Assembly (NCBI GenBank): GCA_902792435.1
Contig: CADAZN010000004.1
Span: 22,052-86,051 of the forward strand
Source: an uncultured Bacteroidales bacterium
GTDB taxonomy: Bacteria; Bacteroidota; Bacteroidia; Bacteroidales; Muribaculaceae
Direction: 5' to 3'
Length of the DNA: 64,000 nucleotides
Shown here: positions 1 through 7,740 of the stretch, one piece after another
Layout of the letters: every line of letters begins with the position of its first letter
Numbering within the stretch: position 1 is the stretch's first letter
Translations under genes and position numbers: made by a program
Notes under the pieces: generated by a model
Told to the model about the DNA's origin: nothing
Seen by the model: the letters and a program-made list of their open reading frames with translations, nothing else
Databases searched by the model: none

Positions 1-936
1 CAATTCCTTTTTCTCGAGCGCCTTGTCATCTTTCTCGGGCTCGACTTTTTGAGTCGTTGCCGCCTTTAGCTCAGCAGCGGCCTTCGCAGCTTTTTTCAGG
101 CTCTGCTTGCTGTCGCTATTGATGCCATATTTCTCGGCAGGAGGAATGACGACAGCCGACCCTTTAGGAATCTTGTGATAGTCAGGAAATTGCTGCTGAT
201 TCTCAAGAGCTATGTATACCCAAAACGCTTGGTCGCCATAATGGCGCTGCGCCATGTCAAACAAGCGGTTGTCATTGCGCAACGTGTCGGTAACGACAGG
301 CGCTGCAGCTGGTTTAGGCGCAGCGATGCTATCGGCCTGAGCAACAGTCTCGTTAGAGCCATTTTTAATGTAATGAGTGGCAATTCCGGCAACTAGTGCT
401 ATTGCGGCGATACCAGCGGCGATGGCCAGCCATTTTCTCTTATTCGTCGTTTTGGGCACATCGACGGAAGCCTCCTCTTGTGGCTCAGTTGCTTCATCTT
501 GCTGAGGCACTTCTACAATCTCAACAACCTCTTCTTCCTTTTCAACCTCCTGCTTGACATCCTGCACCGGCTCAACAGCCTCAACAGGCTCGGTTGCAGG
601 TTCTGCCACTGGCTCAGGTTGCATCGCGGCGTCAATCTCGTCGAGCTGCTCCTGTGTCACCCCGTCGCACAGTTCCACTGCTTTGAACTGAGCAAACGGA
701 GCGTTCACAGCCTCGGCCAGCGCATTGTCGGGGATGAAAATCACATTTTTGCCATCATCATCCTTTTCGGTTTTAAAGGTGCCCAATCCTTTGATTTTCA
801 CCGTCTCTCCCTTTCCCAGAGCTTGTGAAATGGTGGTGAACAGCTCTTGCAGGAAGAGTTCGCTCATGCGGCTTGTGGTACTCGCCTTCTCGGCCACCAG
901 CTCAACCAGTTGCGGAAATGCTATCTTCTCTTTCAT
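1..936 (-). CDS. HU domain-TM-LysM-like fusion protein (partial, 3' end outside window)
   Basis: Reading leftward from the ATG at 936, this frame stays open to the window edge (312 codons, no stop). Residues 1-90 look like an HU/IHF DNA-binding domain, with VKIKGLGTF matching the usual beta-arm entry. Residues 106-160 are an acidic Pro/Glu/Val linker. Residues 169-190 are a strong transmembrane helix preceded by NKRK. Residues about 220-265 (LFDMAQRHYGD...VVIPP) resemble a LysM peptidoglycan-binding domain. The remainder is Lys/Ala/Glu-rich and incomplete. By the positive-inside rule HU would be cytoplasmic and LysM periplasmic, so the protein could tether the nucleoid to the envelope; that is inference. 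Its ATG overlaps the stop of the upstream HU gene (ATGA), so the two are probably co-translated. Confidence 0.82.
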   Translation of the reverse strand, partial: MKEKIAFPQLVELVAEKASTTSRMSELFLQELFTTISQALGKGETVKIKGLGTFKTEKDDDGKNVIFIPDNALAEAVNAPFAQFKAVELCDGVTQEQLDEIDAAMQPEPVAEPATEPVEAVEPVQDVKQEVEKEEEVVEIVEVPQQDEATEPQEEASVDVPKTTNKRKWLAIAAGIAAIALVAGIATHYIKNGSNETVAQADSIAAPKPAAAPVVTDTLRNDNRLFDMAQRHYGDQAFWVYIALENQQQFPDYHKIPKGSAVVIPPAEKYGINSDSKQSLKKAAKAAAELKAATTQKVEPEKDDKALEKKEL

Positions 937-1211
937 GGCTGGTTGAGGCGTTTCTTAAAGACAGTACTAGTTGTAAATTCAACCTCCACGCGTGGCGGTA
1001 GCAGCATGCGTTTACCAGTCGACTCGTCCACTTCAACTGTCTCGTTGTGCTTAACAGCGTCGATTGTGCCGAAACGAGGCACACTAATGCTGTCAAGCTC
1101 CGAGCAACGTTCAATAACCACATTGCTCAGAGCCTCAACCAGTTTATTGATATCACTCTTGCTACGGCCGAGTGATTTAGACAGTGTGTCGACTAATTCC
1201 TTGTGCTGCAT
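933..1211 (-). CDS. HU/IHF family DNA-binding protein
   Basis: A 92-residue protein of typical HU length. The sequence shows the HU helical N terminus (LVDTLSKSLGRSKSDINKLV) and a VPRFGTIDAVKHNET segment at the start of the beta arm. The arm is divergent and lacks an obvious RNPxT-like tip motif, so this is a non-canonical HU paralogue. Family members bend DNA as dimers. The stop overlaps the start of the HU-TM-LysM gene by four bases, so the pair may form heterodimers or at least be expressed together. It lies 48 bp downstream of glnS on the same strand, separated by a TCTAGA array. Confidence 0.85.
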   Translation of the reverse strand: MQHKELVDTLSKSLGRSKSDINKLVEALSNVVIERCSELDSISVPRFGTIDAVKHNETVEVDESTGKRMLLPPRVEVEFTTSTVFKKRLNQP

Positions 1212-1214
1212 CGC

Positions 1215-1247
1215 TCTAGAGTTTCTAGAAGTTCTAGAATATCTAGA
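1215..1247. repeat. 9-bp tandem array of TCTAGA palindromes
   Basis: Four TCTAGA hexamers start at 1215, 1224, 1233 and 1242, an exact 9-bp period with variable trinucleotides between them. The array fills most of the gap between the glnS stop and the HU start. Confidence 0.8.
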
Positions 1248-1259
1248 ATTTCTTATTAC

Positions 1260-2975
1260 TTACTTCTTCTGTGCCTTTGCCCAGCTGTCTTTCAGCGTGA
1301 TGGTGCGATTGAAGATCAGATGGTCGGGAGTGCTGTCGAGGTCGACGCAGAAGTAACCTATGCGCTGGAACTGGAACTTGTCCTCGGGCTTAGCGATTTC
1401 GGCCAAGTAAGGCTCTATCTTAGCGTTAGTGAGCACCTTGAGAGAGTCGGGGTTGAGCAACTCGCGGAAGTCCTTCTCGCTCTCGGCCGATGGATTCTCA
1501 ACGGCAAACAGGCGGTCATAGAGGCGCACCTCGGCTTCCTTGCAGTGACGTGCCGAAACCCAGTGCAGAGTGCCTTTCACCTTGCGCATGCTACCTGGAG
1601 TGCCACTCAGCGTGTCGGGGTCGTAGGTGCAGTGAATCTCGATGATGTTACCCTCATCGTCCTTAACCACATCGTTACACATTATAATATATCCACCCTT
1701 CAGGCGCACTTCCTTGCCAGGAGTCATGCGGAAGAATTTCTTGGGAGGATTCTCCATGAAGTCGTCGCGCTCGATGTAAATCTCGCGGCAGAATGGCATC
1801 TCGTGAGTGCCGGCATTCTCCTGCTCGGGATTGTTGTCCATGGCGAGCATCTCAACCTTATCCTCGGGATAGTTGGTGATAACCACCTTCACGGGATTGA
1901 GGACGGCGCACACGCGGTTGGCGTTCTTGTTCAGGTCCTCGCGGATGTTGTGCTCGAGCAAGTCGATGTCGTTGAGAGCCTCATATTTTGTGTAGCCAAT
2001 ATCGTCAAGGAAGTTCTTGATTGACTGTGGAGTGTAGCCGCGACGGCGCAAGCCGCAGATAGTAGGCATGCGTGGGTCGTCCCAACCAGCCACCAGGCCT
2101 TCCTTCACCAATTGCAGCAGTTTGCGCTTGCTCATCACGGTATAGGTGAGGTTCAAGCGGTTAAACTCAATCTGGCGGGGGCAGTACTGATCAACGGTGT
2201 CGCCAGCAAGAAGGTGAGCGAAATAGTCATAAAGAGGACGGTGAGGCACGAACTCCAGCGTGCAAATCGAGTGAGTCACACCCTCGAAGTAGTCGCTCTG
2301 ACCATGAGCGAAGTCATACATTGGATATACTTTCCACTTGGTGCCAGTGCGCCAGTGTGGAGTCTTGATGATGCGATACATGATTGGGTCGCGGAAGTGC
2401 ATGTTGCTCGACGCCATGTCGATCTTGGCGCGAAGCACGCGAGCACCCTCGTCAAACTCGCCAGCGTTCATGCGCTCAAACAGGTCGAGGTTCTCCTCCA
2501 CACTGCGGTTGCGGTAGGGGCTTTCGGTTCCTGCCTGGGTGGGAGTACCCTTTTGCTTAGCGATTTCCTCGCTAGTTTGGTCATCAACATAGGCAAGGCC
2601 TCGCTTGATGAGGTCGATGGCAAAGTTGTAGAGTTTCTCGAAATAGTCGCTGGCATAGTACAGACGGTCGCCCCAGTCATAGCCCAGCCAGTGGATGTCG
2701 CGCTTGATGGACTCTACGTACTCGGTGTCCTCCTTTTGGGGATTGGTGTCGTCGAAGCGCAGGTTGCAAGTGCCGCCAAACATCTCGGCAACTCCAAAGT
2801 CCATGCAAATGGCCTTGGCATGACCAATGTGCAAGTAGCCGTTAGGCTCGGGTGGAAAGCGGGTGTTAAGGCGTCCGCCGTTCTTACCTGCTGCCAAGTC
2901 ATCGGCAACAATTTGCTGTACGAAGTTGAGGACTTTCTTCTCCTCTACGGGTTTTATTTCGTTATTCTCTGCCAT
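1260..2975 (-). CDS. glnS: Glutamine--tRNA ligase
   Basis: Class I aminoacyl-tRNA synthetase of 571 residues, close to the usual GlnS length. It charges tRNA-Gln with glutamine in the cytosol. The [17 protein letters not shown] block places the HIGH motif at residues 49-52, and TVMSKRKL at 279-286 is the KMSKS-equivalent loop. DTNP (77-80) and [13 protein letters not shown] (100-112) are also characteristic of GlnS. The C-terminal half is the beta-barrel anticodon-binding region. A TATCTTTG -7 box at 3051-3058 on the same strand gives a leader of about 70 nt. Co-transcription with the following HU genes is plausible. Confidence 0.98.
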   Translation of the reverse strand: MAENNEIKPVEEKKVLNFVQQIVADDLAAGKNGGRLNTRFPPEPNGYLHIGHAKAICMDFGVAEMFGGTCNLRFDDTNPQKEDTEYVESIKRDIHWLGYDWGDRLYYASDYFEKLYNFAIDLIKRGLAYVDDQTSEEIAKQKGTPTQAGTESPYRNRSVEENLDLFERMNAGEFDEGARVLRAKIDMASSNMHFRDPIMYRIIKTPHWRTGTKWKVYPMYDFAHGQSDYFEGVTHSICTLEFVPHRPLYDYFAHLLAGDTVDQYCPRQIEFNRLNLTYTVMSKRKLLQLVKEGLVAGWDDPRMPTICGLRRRGYTPQSIKNFLDDIGYTKYEALNDIDLLEHNIREDLNKNANRVCAVLNPVKVVITNYPEDKVEMLAMDNNPEQENAGTHEMPFCREIYIERDDFMENPPKKFFRMTPGKEVRLKGGYIIMCNDVVKDDEGNIIEIHCTYDPDTLSGTPGSMRKVKGTLHWVSARHCKEAEVRLYDRLFAVENPSAESEKDFRELLNPDSLKVLTNAKIEPYLAEIAKPEDKFQFQRIGYFCVDLDSTPDHLIFNRTITLKDSWAKAQKK

Positions 2976-3050
2976 AATAGATATGAGATATAAAAATGTT
3001 ATTCAATGATTTAGAATTTCTTCAGTCTCACAGGACTATTTTTCAAACTG

Positions 3051-3058
3051 CAAAGATA
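3051..3058 (-). promoter_or_regulatory. -7 box of glnS promoter
   Basis: Read on the minus strand this is TATCTTTG, a perfect match to TAnnTTTG. No convincing -33 TTTG lies at the expected distance. Confidence 0.6.
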
Positions 3059-3104
3059 CAAAAATAATTCATAATGCACAACGCTCAATCCATAATTCAA
3101 ATGA

Positions 3105-3120
3105 TAATGTCATGACATTA
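3105..3120. promoter_or_regulatory. 16-bp perfect palindrome upstream of glnS promoter
   Basis: TAATGTCATGACATTA is a perfect palindrome about 50 bp upstream of the glnS -7 box. It follows a degenerate ATAATTCATAATGCAC-type repeat at 3063-3100. It could be a dimeric regulator site. The 2976-3277 gap otherwise holds only the glnS leader and the hairpin at 3221-3239. Confidence 0.45.
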
Positions 3121-3220
3121 ACGGCAATGTCAAGGTAATGCACGAGAGTGAGGCCATTGTTGTAATGGTCCACATATCTATGGTTTCGGTCCCATTGCGG
3201 AAAACAGGAAAGTCCCGTAT

Positions 3221-3239
3221 GTTGCGTTGTCAACGCAAC
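3221..3239. terminator. Inverted repeat after the DUF262-HNH gene
   Basis: Nine-base perfect arms GTTGCGTTG and CAACGCAAC flank one base, 38 bp beyond the stop of the minus-strand DUF262 gene. No clear poly-T follows, so a terminator role is uncertain. Confidence 0.35.
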
Positions 3240-3277
3240 ACCACACAGCGTCCGCCCACCTCCAAACTAGAGATTTC

Positions 3278-4447
3278 TCACTTATTCCCCTTCGCCCTGT
3301 TATGCGTCTTGCACAGCATCTGGCAGTTCTTGATGGTGGTGTCACCACCTTTGCTCCATGCCGTAACATGGTCGGCATCCATCTCGTTGAGTTTCCATAT
3401 TCGGTCACGGTTGTTGTCGTGACCAATAGCGCAGTAAGGGCAGTTCGACAAGCCTTTCTTCTTCGCCTTAATGGTCTGTTGCTCATACACCTTGCGCATC
3501 GTAGACTTGTCAAACAATCGCACATTAAGCAGTTTATGGTCAACGCATCCTCCTAGCACATATTCAAATATGCCACGGTGGTTGGTCACAAAGTCATCGC
3601 TCATCAGCTCACGCACCTTTGCCGACAGTTTAGTGTGGTCAAAGGCCATATTGTGGAATCGCTCATATAGCTCGCCCCAATTCAAGCCGCACATCTCGGG
3701 ATATACGTCATCAAATTTCGAGTCCACCCAGTCTATAACTGTGTTGAAATAGGTCTTTATCTCGTTGATGTTAGTGTCACGGCGGTGCTGGCTCATGTAG
3801 CTGTCCACCTTGCCTTTGCTCACCCATTCTAGGGCTGTGGCAAGATAATCCTGACGCTTGGCAACACCTTTGATATATGACTTCCATTTCTGGATATTGG
3901 CATTTTGCGAATTGCTGAATTCTGCCTTGCACAATGTCACAAAGGGCCCACTATACACCGAGTTCAACTCCTCTTGCCTGTTAAGCGCAATGCCGGCTGT
4001 ATTGATAATCTTGAACCACTCTTTCAACTCTTCCTCGGCATTGTCGCCTTCTCCTTCGCATATGTATACAAGCAGCTCGGTGTTCAGTATCTTCTCTTGC
4101 TTCTCTTTGTTTAATCCGTCAAAATTCTGCTCCAGGCCGTTAATCTTAACAGCAAACTTATTCTTGACAAACCTGCCAAGCGACGTGATACGTTGCTGGC
4201 CATCAAGCACTTCTAGCTTGCCATCTTCCATCTTATTGAAATATATCAACCCCAACGGATAACCCTTAAGCACCGACTCAATAACGGCGACATCACGTTT
4301 GCCGTCAGCATATATGTAGTTGCGCTGATACTCGGGCTGAATTGTCAACTTACCAGCAAGACCATACAATCCTTTGCCCTCAAGTTCGTTATACTCAAAT
4401 CCGTCACAAATCTCTTCTACGGTATATTTCTCTAATGTTGTCTTCAT
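3278..4447 (-). CDS. DUF262-HNH protein, candidate restriction or effector nuclease
   Basis: A 389-residue protein. The N-terminal part is a DUF262 (ParB/GmrS-like) domain: QPEYQRNY at 37-44 and LDGQQRITSL at 81-90, the DGQQR nucleotide-hydrolysis motif seen in GmrSD and SspE proteins. The C terminus, 336-389, is a canonical Zn-bound HNH nuclease: CPYC (336-339), DADHV (357-361), and further Cys at 375 and 379 with His382. This is the ordinary HNH type rather than DUF1524. It starts 4 bp after the methylase stop, so the two are one translational unit. Known DUF262-nuclease proteins act in modification-dependent restriction or in restriction partnered with DNA modification. Here it is probably the nuclease partner of the EcoRI-type methylase (inference). 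Confidence 0.88.
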   Translation of the reverse strand: MKTTLEKYTVEEICDGFEYNELEGKGLYGLAGKLTIQPEYQRNYIYADGKRDVAVIESVLKGYPLGLIYFNKMEDGKLEVLDGQQRITSLGRFVKNKFAVKINGLEQNFDGLNKEKQEKILNTELLVYICEGEGDNAEEELKEWFKIINTAGIALNRQEELNSVYSGPFVTLCKAEFSNSQNANIQKWKSYIKGVAKRQDYLATALEWVSKGKVDSYMSQHRRDTNINEIKTYFNTVIDWVDSKFDDVYPEMCGLNWGELYERFHNMAFDHTKLSAKVRELMSDDFVTNHRGIFEYVLGGCVDHKLLNVRLFDKSTMRKVYEQQTIKAKKKGLSNCPYCAIGHDNNRDRIWKLNEMDADHVTAWSKGGDTTIKNCQMLCKTHNRAKGNK

Positions 4448-4451
4448 TTCT

Positions 4452-5528
4452 TCACTGCTTTTTGCGAATTAATATTCTTCTATAAGGTAATTTAGGCTTC
4501 CCTTCAATCAAATAATATAGATCTCCATCTCTAAGTCCTTTATTTTGAACCTTTAGCTCACGAGGAAATGGTTTAAGGCCAAGTTCAATGCCATAGTCGC
4601 CATGAGGATGTCCTAGAATTTCAAATTGCTCGGGACAATACTTGTCTAAGAAAGAAATAGGGACACCCATTGCTCCGTAAAAATCTGATGGTATTGCATC
4701 AGTATAAGGCACTTCAATAGCATCAAAATTCTCATAATGAATATATTCTTGACCTCGTATCTCTTTATGTTTGCTATGCTTAATATTATCCGCCATTGTC
4801 ATTAATTGTAATGGCTGATGACGTCGGCCATGGTCTAAATTAGTGTACCAACATGTATTTCCCATTTTCATGAAACCTCCTTCTGGTTTAATATATTCTT
4901 TAGAGCCACTAGTCACACCTAGCCATACAATATTATTTTTGATTAGTGGAAACACCTCTTTATATGAAATTGCATTCATATTCCCAATAATAATAAATTT
5001 CTTATCGGCTTCTACTAACCAACCAATAAACTCACGAAACAGCGAAAATGGTGGATTTGTCACAATAATATCTGCCTCATCACGCAAGGCTTTTATCTCC
5101 TCACTACGAAAGTCTCCATCTCCCTCAAGGTACTGCCATTCAAGGTCATCAATATTGATGCGATTATCACCAGTGATGTCACGCTCCAAGATAAAAATCT
5201 TACCATTAGTCTTTGATTTATCCGGGTTGTAATATGGCTGAACAGTCTCAAAAAGTGTGGGTTGATAGGGAATCTTGTACTTTTTGCTCTCGGGGGCATA
5301 ACTAGTGGATATCAGCTTTTTCAAACCAAGCAATTCAAAATTCTGGGCAAAGAACTTGGTAAAGTTGCTCCACTCTGGGTCATCACATGGCAGCAGCACC
5401 GTCTTGCCACGAAACACATTTTTGTCGTAGTCAAGATAAGCGTTTATTTCCTTTTGGATGTCGGCATACTGCGTGTAGAACTCGTCATTCTTTGCAGTCT
5501 TGGCATTCGATAAATTCTGATTCGCCAT
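4452..5528 (-). CDS. EcoRI-type adenine-specific DNA methyltransferase
   Basis: A 358-residue protein from the ATG at 5528. It matches the EcoRI-like adenine methylase family: an N-terminal NDEFYTQ (14-20), FRGKTVLLPCDDPEWSNF (39-56) as the AdoMet-binding region, and the catalytic IIVTNPPFSLF (154-164) with the NPPF motif of N6-adenine MTases. GFMKMGNTCWYTNL occurs further on. It would methylate adenine in a specific, unidentified site. An in-frame ATG at 5570 would add 14 residues, but that extension runs through a perfect inverted repeat and lacks family similarity, so 5528 is preferred. Codon use is AT-richer than neighbouring housekeeping genes, consistent with acquisition. No EcoRI-type nuclease is adjacent; the DUF262-HNH gene occupies that place. 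Confidence 0.9.
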   Translation of the reverse strand: MANQNLSNAKTAKNDEFYTQYADIQKEINAYLDYDKNVFRGKTVLLPCDDPEWSNFTKFFAQNFELLGLKKLISTSYAPESKKYKIPYQPTLFETVQPYYNPDKSKTNGKIFILERDITGDNRINIDDLEWQYLEGDGDFRSEEIKALRDEADIIVTNPPFSLFREFIGWLVEADKKFIIIGNMNAISYKEVFPLIKNNIVWLGVTSGSKEYIKPEGGFMKMGNTCWYTNLDHGRRHQPLQLMTMADNIKHSKHKEIRGQEYIHYENFDAIEVPYTDAIPSDFYGAMGVPISFLDKYCPEQFEILGHPHGDYGIELGLKPFPRELKVQNKGLRDGDLYYLIEGKPKLPYRRILIRKKQ

Positions 5529-5531
5529 AAT

Positions 5532-5569
5532 TGATTGATAGTTATGATATCGCATCCAACTATCAATCA
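5532..5569. promoter_or_regulatory. 12-bp-arm inverted repeat next to methylase start
   Basis: Arms TGATTGATAGTT (5532-5543) and AACTATCAATCA (5558-5569) are exact reverse complements separated by 14 nt. The repeat begins 4 bp upstream of the methylase ATG. It could be an autoregulatory operator or an RNA hairpin controlling translation. Confidence 0.65.
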
Positions 5570-5854
5570 CGCCGAGACGGAAAAGGCGCGATACACCTTA
5601 TCCGTTCAGCAAGAGGTAGCGTCGCATGGCACCTCTGTCCCGTAATAAGAATGCATCACGCCAAGCGTGAGCATTGCTATATTCACGAGACAGTAAGCCC
5701 TATACGAACTTACCGCACTATTATTATCGTGCTTGTTATGCCTTTAAAAGTTTGCGACGCTTTTGGCTGAACGCGAAATAATAGCGAATGCTTATGTTTT
5801 TAATATGTCGATTGTGAGAAAAATGCCAACTCCTTGGCTCCCACAACTCAATCG

Positions 5855-5880
5855 CAAAATTAGTTAATTTATCTCACAAA
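5855..5880 (-). promoter_or_regulatory. Putative promoter of the methylase/DUF262-HNH operon
   Basis: On the minus strand TAATTTTG occupies 5862-5855, with TTTG at 5880-5877 or slightly further upstream. It would give an unusually long leader of about 320 nt before the methylase. That leader contains a TCACGC-CAA-GCGTGA hairpin (5656-5670) and the 5532-5569 inverted repeat, and no gene. Confidence 0.5.
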
Positions 5881-5960
5881 ACAAGCAAAAAATAGAAATT
5901 ATATCAATTTCTTAAATATTTCATGTTAAAAATAGACAAGATTTGCAAGCCTGTTGTCAA

Positions 5961-6151
5961 TGTATTGCGAGCCATTGGCTCGTACAAAAAAGAAAGAGGG
6001 TGTGCCAGAATTTTGAAACGCCCTCTCTCCGTCAAACCCACGTTCGGCGTTGTCCTGTATTGCAAGTTGCAACTTGCACCCATTTTACACCACTTCACGT
6101 TGCTATTTTCCAGCGTGGGTGTTGTTCATGTATTGCAAGGCAAGCGCCTTG
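5961..6151. repeat. Three TGTATTGC-hairpin elements
   Basis: TGTATTGC occurs at 5961, 6056 and 6129. Each copy runs directly into a different but self-complementary stem: CGAGCC/GGCTCG (5968-5982), the perfect palindrome TGCAAGTTGCAACTTGCA (6061-6078), and CAAGGC/GCCTTG (6136-6151), each ending in GTAC or GCAC. An AGAGGG/CCCTCT hairpin at 5995-6026 and an ACCCACG/CGTGGGT pair (6036-6042, 6114-6120) lie among them. The 5571-6276 interval holds no convincing gene. Confidence 0.6.
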
Positions 6152-6218
6152 TACTAAAAGAGGTAGATTCGCGGCAAGATTATGAACTGTGAACTCTTCC
6201 CTGTTATTTTAATATGGT

Positions 6219-6246
6219 TTTGAGATAAACAAAGCCTCTACCTTTG
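6219..6246 (+). promoter_or_regulatory. Promoter of the RecA-like ATPase gene
   Basis: TTTG at 6219-6222 and TACCTTTG at 6239-6246 are spaced 16 bp apart. The likely start of transcription near 6253 lies downstream of the in-frame start codon at 6244, which supports translation from the ATG at 6277. Confidence 0.7.
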
Positions 6247-6276
6247 CCTCAAAAAAATAATTTAAACTTAAATACC

Positions 6277-7620
6277 ATGGAAACAACAACCATTACCGAA
6301 GAATTCATCAGTCGCATGGACGACGAACTGCGATATAACTCCAACCTCTACCAAAAAGACGGCGAACCTTTTGGCTCCCAAGCACTTTCCTCTATGGCAG
6401 GAGGTTCCTTCCCTGCTGTAGACCTTTGGCACGGACTCTGGTACCAAGGTGAAATGGCGTGCCTTTTCGGCGAGCCCAACGTCGGCAAGACAATTCTCGC
6501 CATGCAAATTGCCAACGAACTAAACAAACGAGGTCTCAAGACACTCTACTTCGACTTCGAGAACGCTGCCCATCAGTTCAAGTCAAGATACAAGACCGAC
6601 AAGTTCAACTACAGCACTGGCGACGGAGAATTTATCGTCAAGCCACTAAACCCCAACTATTCCACTGCACCGCTCGACAGCCGCAGCATCCTCGACTACA
6701 TTAAGAAGGACTTCGTCACCGAACGCGCACCCGTCATCATCATCGACGACATCACTCACCTCATCGGCTCGGGCGACCAGGCCGACGTGCGATATGTCCT
6801 CAACACTCTGCGGAGCTGGTCGCAGCACTTCCTTGTTTCCATCCTTGTTCTGGCACATTCCAAGCGACGCAAACCCACTTCGCTCACTACCATCGACTCG
6901 CTCGCAGGCTCCTTCGAGTATTCCTACGCCTTCGACTCCATCTTCTCACTCACACGTGCCAATTACTACAACGCCAAGCAAAACAACATCACACATTATA
7001 TTAAACACCACAAGAACCGCATGGGCCCCGTCACCTACCACGAGTTCAACGTCATCACTGCACAGTTCGGACGCGACGAGAACAATGGCTTCCTGCAGTT
7101 CAACAACCTCTATACAGGTGGCAACGAGCGCCAACTACTACGAGATAACGGCTATAACACTCCCGAACAAATCACTCAAGCCATCATCGAATACAAGAAA
7201 CTCTTCTTAACAACTAGAGAAATCGCCAACCTCGTCGGCTGCTCACAATCCCACGTCTCAAAAACCCTCACCAAGCACTACACCACCTCCCCCTCTAAGC
7301 AAAATGGAGCAGAAAGCAGCTCCCCCTCTTGTCTAGACGAGGCAAGTAGCAGCTCCCCCTCTAAAATAGAGGGGGTTGGGGGGAGTATGAAAAAGGAACC
7401 TCAAGGCAGTTCCCCCTCTAAGAGGAGTATGCCTAATTGTGCATTGAGCATTATGCATTGTGCATTCCCCCAAAACCCTATGCCAAAAATAAAACTCGAA
7501 CCCGACCTCACACCCATCTACGATGCCTCACGATACCTCATCGATCCCTATGGGCGCAGGATAACCATCGAAGAATACAACGAGTATTACAGCGACGAAT
7601 CTCAAGATGAAGCACCTTAG
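6277..7620 (+). CDS. RecA/RepA-like AAA ATPase with C-terminal HTH and repeat-derived linker
   Basis: A 447-residue protein starting at METTTITEEF, the first ATG downstream of the promoter. It has a RecA-like P-loop domain of the AAA_25 / replicative-helicase kind: Walker A GEPNVGKT at 65-72, a TLYFDFEN strand near 89-96, and Walker B VIIIDD at 153-158. Residues about 309-330 (TTREIANLVGCSQSHVSKTL) form a helix-turn-helix. Residues about 337-397 are Ser/Pro-rich low complexity, encoded by sequence that looks like Bacteroidales intergenic repeats; the conserved frame resumes with PKIKLEPDLTPIYDASRY. Such ATPases are often encoded by plasmids and integrative elements, but no integrase, relaxase or primase gene is nearby. 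Its role (DNA replication, repair or element maintenance) is unknown. Confidence 0.75.
   Translation: METTTITEEFISRMDDELRYNSNLYQKDGEPFGSQALSSMAGGSFPAVDLWHGLWYQGEMACLFGEPNVGKTILAMQIANELNKRGLKTLYFDFENAAHQFKSRYKTDKFNYSTGDGEFIVKPLNPNYSTAPLDSRSILDYIKKDFVTERAPVIIIDDITHLIGSGDQADVRYVLNTLRSWSQHFLVSILVLAHSKRRKPTSLTTIDSLAGSFEYSYAFDSIFSLTRANYYNAKQNNITHYIKHHKNRMGPVTYHEFNVITAQFGRDENNGFLQFNNLYTGGNERQLLRDNGYNTPEQITQAIIEYKKLFLTTREIANLVGCSQSHVSKTLTKHYTTSPSKQNGAESSSPSCLDEASSSSPSKIEGVGGSMKKEPQGSSPSKRSMPNCALSIMHCAFPQNPMPKIKLEPDLTPIYDASRYLIDPYGRRITIEEYNEYYSDESQDEAP
7287..7466 (+). repeat. Intergenic-type repeats inside a coding region
   Basis: TCCCCCTCT recurs at about 7288, 7321, 7354 and 7411. One copy is followed by AGAGGGGG, giving a hairpin. 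The block ends with a GTGCATTGAGCATTATGCAT-like stretch (7439-7466). The same motif types appear between genes elsewhere in the window (3063-3100, 20641-20652, 25154-25190, 32512-32560). Here they remain in frame. Confidence 0.65.
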
Positions 7621-7635
7621 CCTGAAAAAAGTTGA

Positions 7636-7680
7636 CTGATTCCACTGATTCCACTGATTCCAGTGATTCCAGCGATTCCA
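7636..7680. repeat. 9-bp tandem repeat, five copies of nTGATTCCA-type unit
   Basis: Units CTGATTCCA, CTGATTCCA, CTGATTCCA, GTGATTCCA and GCGATTCCA run head to tail just after the ATPase stop. The period is exactly 9 bp and divergence increases to the right. Confidence 0.85.
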
Positions 7681-7708
7681 TTTCGCTACAAAGAAAAATG
7701 TGGATATA

Positions 7709-7740
7709 ATTGGAGATAAATAAAATAAAGTATATCTTTG
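7709..7740 (+). promoter_or_regulatory. Promoter of the M6 protease gene
   Basis: TATCTTTG at 7733-7740 is the -7 box. ATTGG at 7709-7713 is a plausible -33 element about 20 bp upstream. The leader is about 95 nt. Confidence 0.6.

Noticed and set aside
1203-2993. Two long plus-strand frames (273 and 293 codons) opposite glnS
   Set aside because: They are shadows of glnS codon bias. The sense frame has all the synthetase motifs; these have none.
5961-6151. CRISPR array
   Set aside because: Only three short hairpin elements with unequal spacing (95 and 73 bp), variable stems and no cas genes.
5923-6192. Short plus-strand frames of 80-89 codons before the ATPase gene
   Set aside because: They run through three hairpin elements and lack a promoter or any protein-like pattern.
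3278-7620. A complete mobile element or integrative island spanning the methylase pair and ATPase
   Set aside because: No integrase, relaxase, att repeats or tRNA target is visible. Only composition and gene type hint at acquisition.
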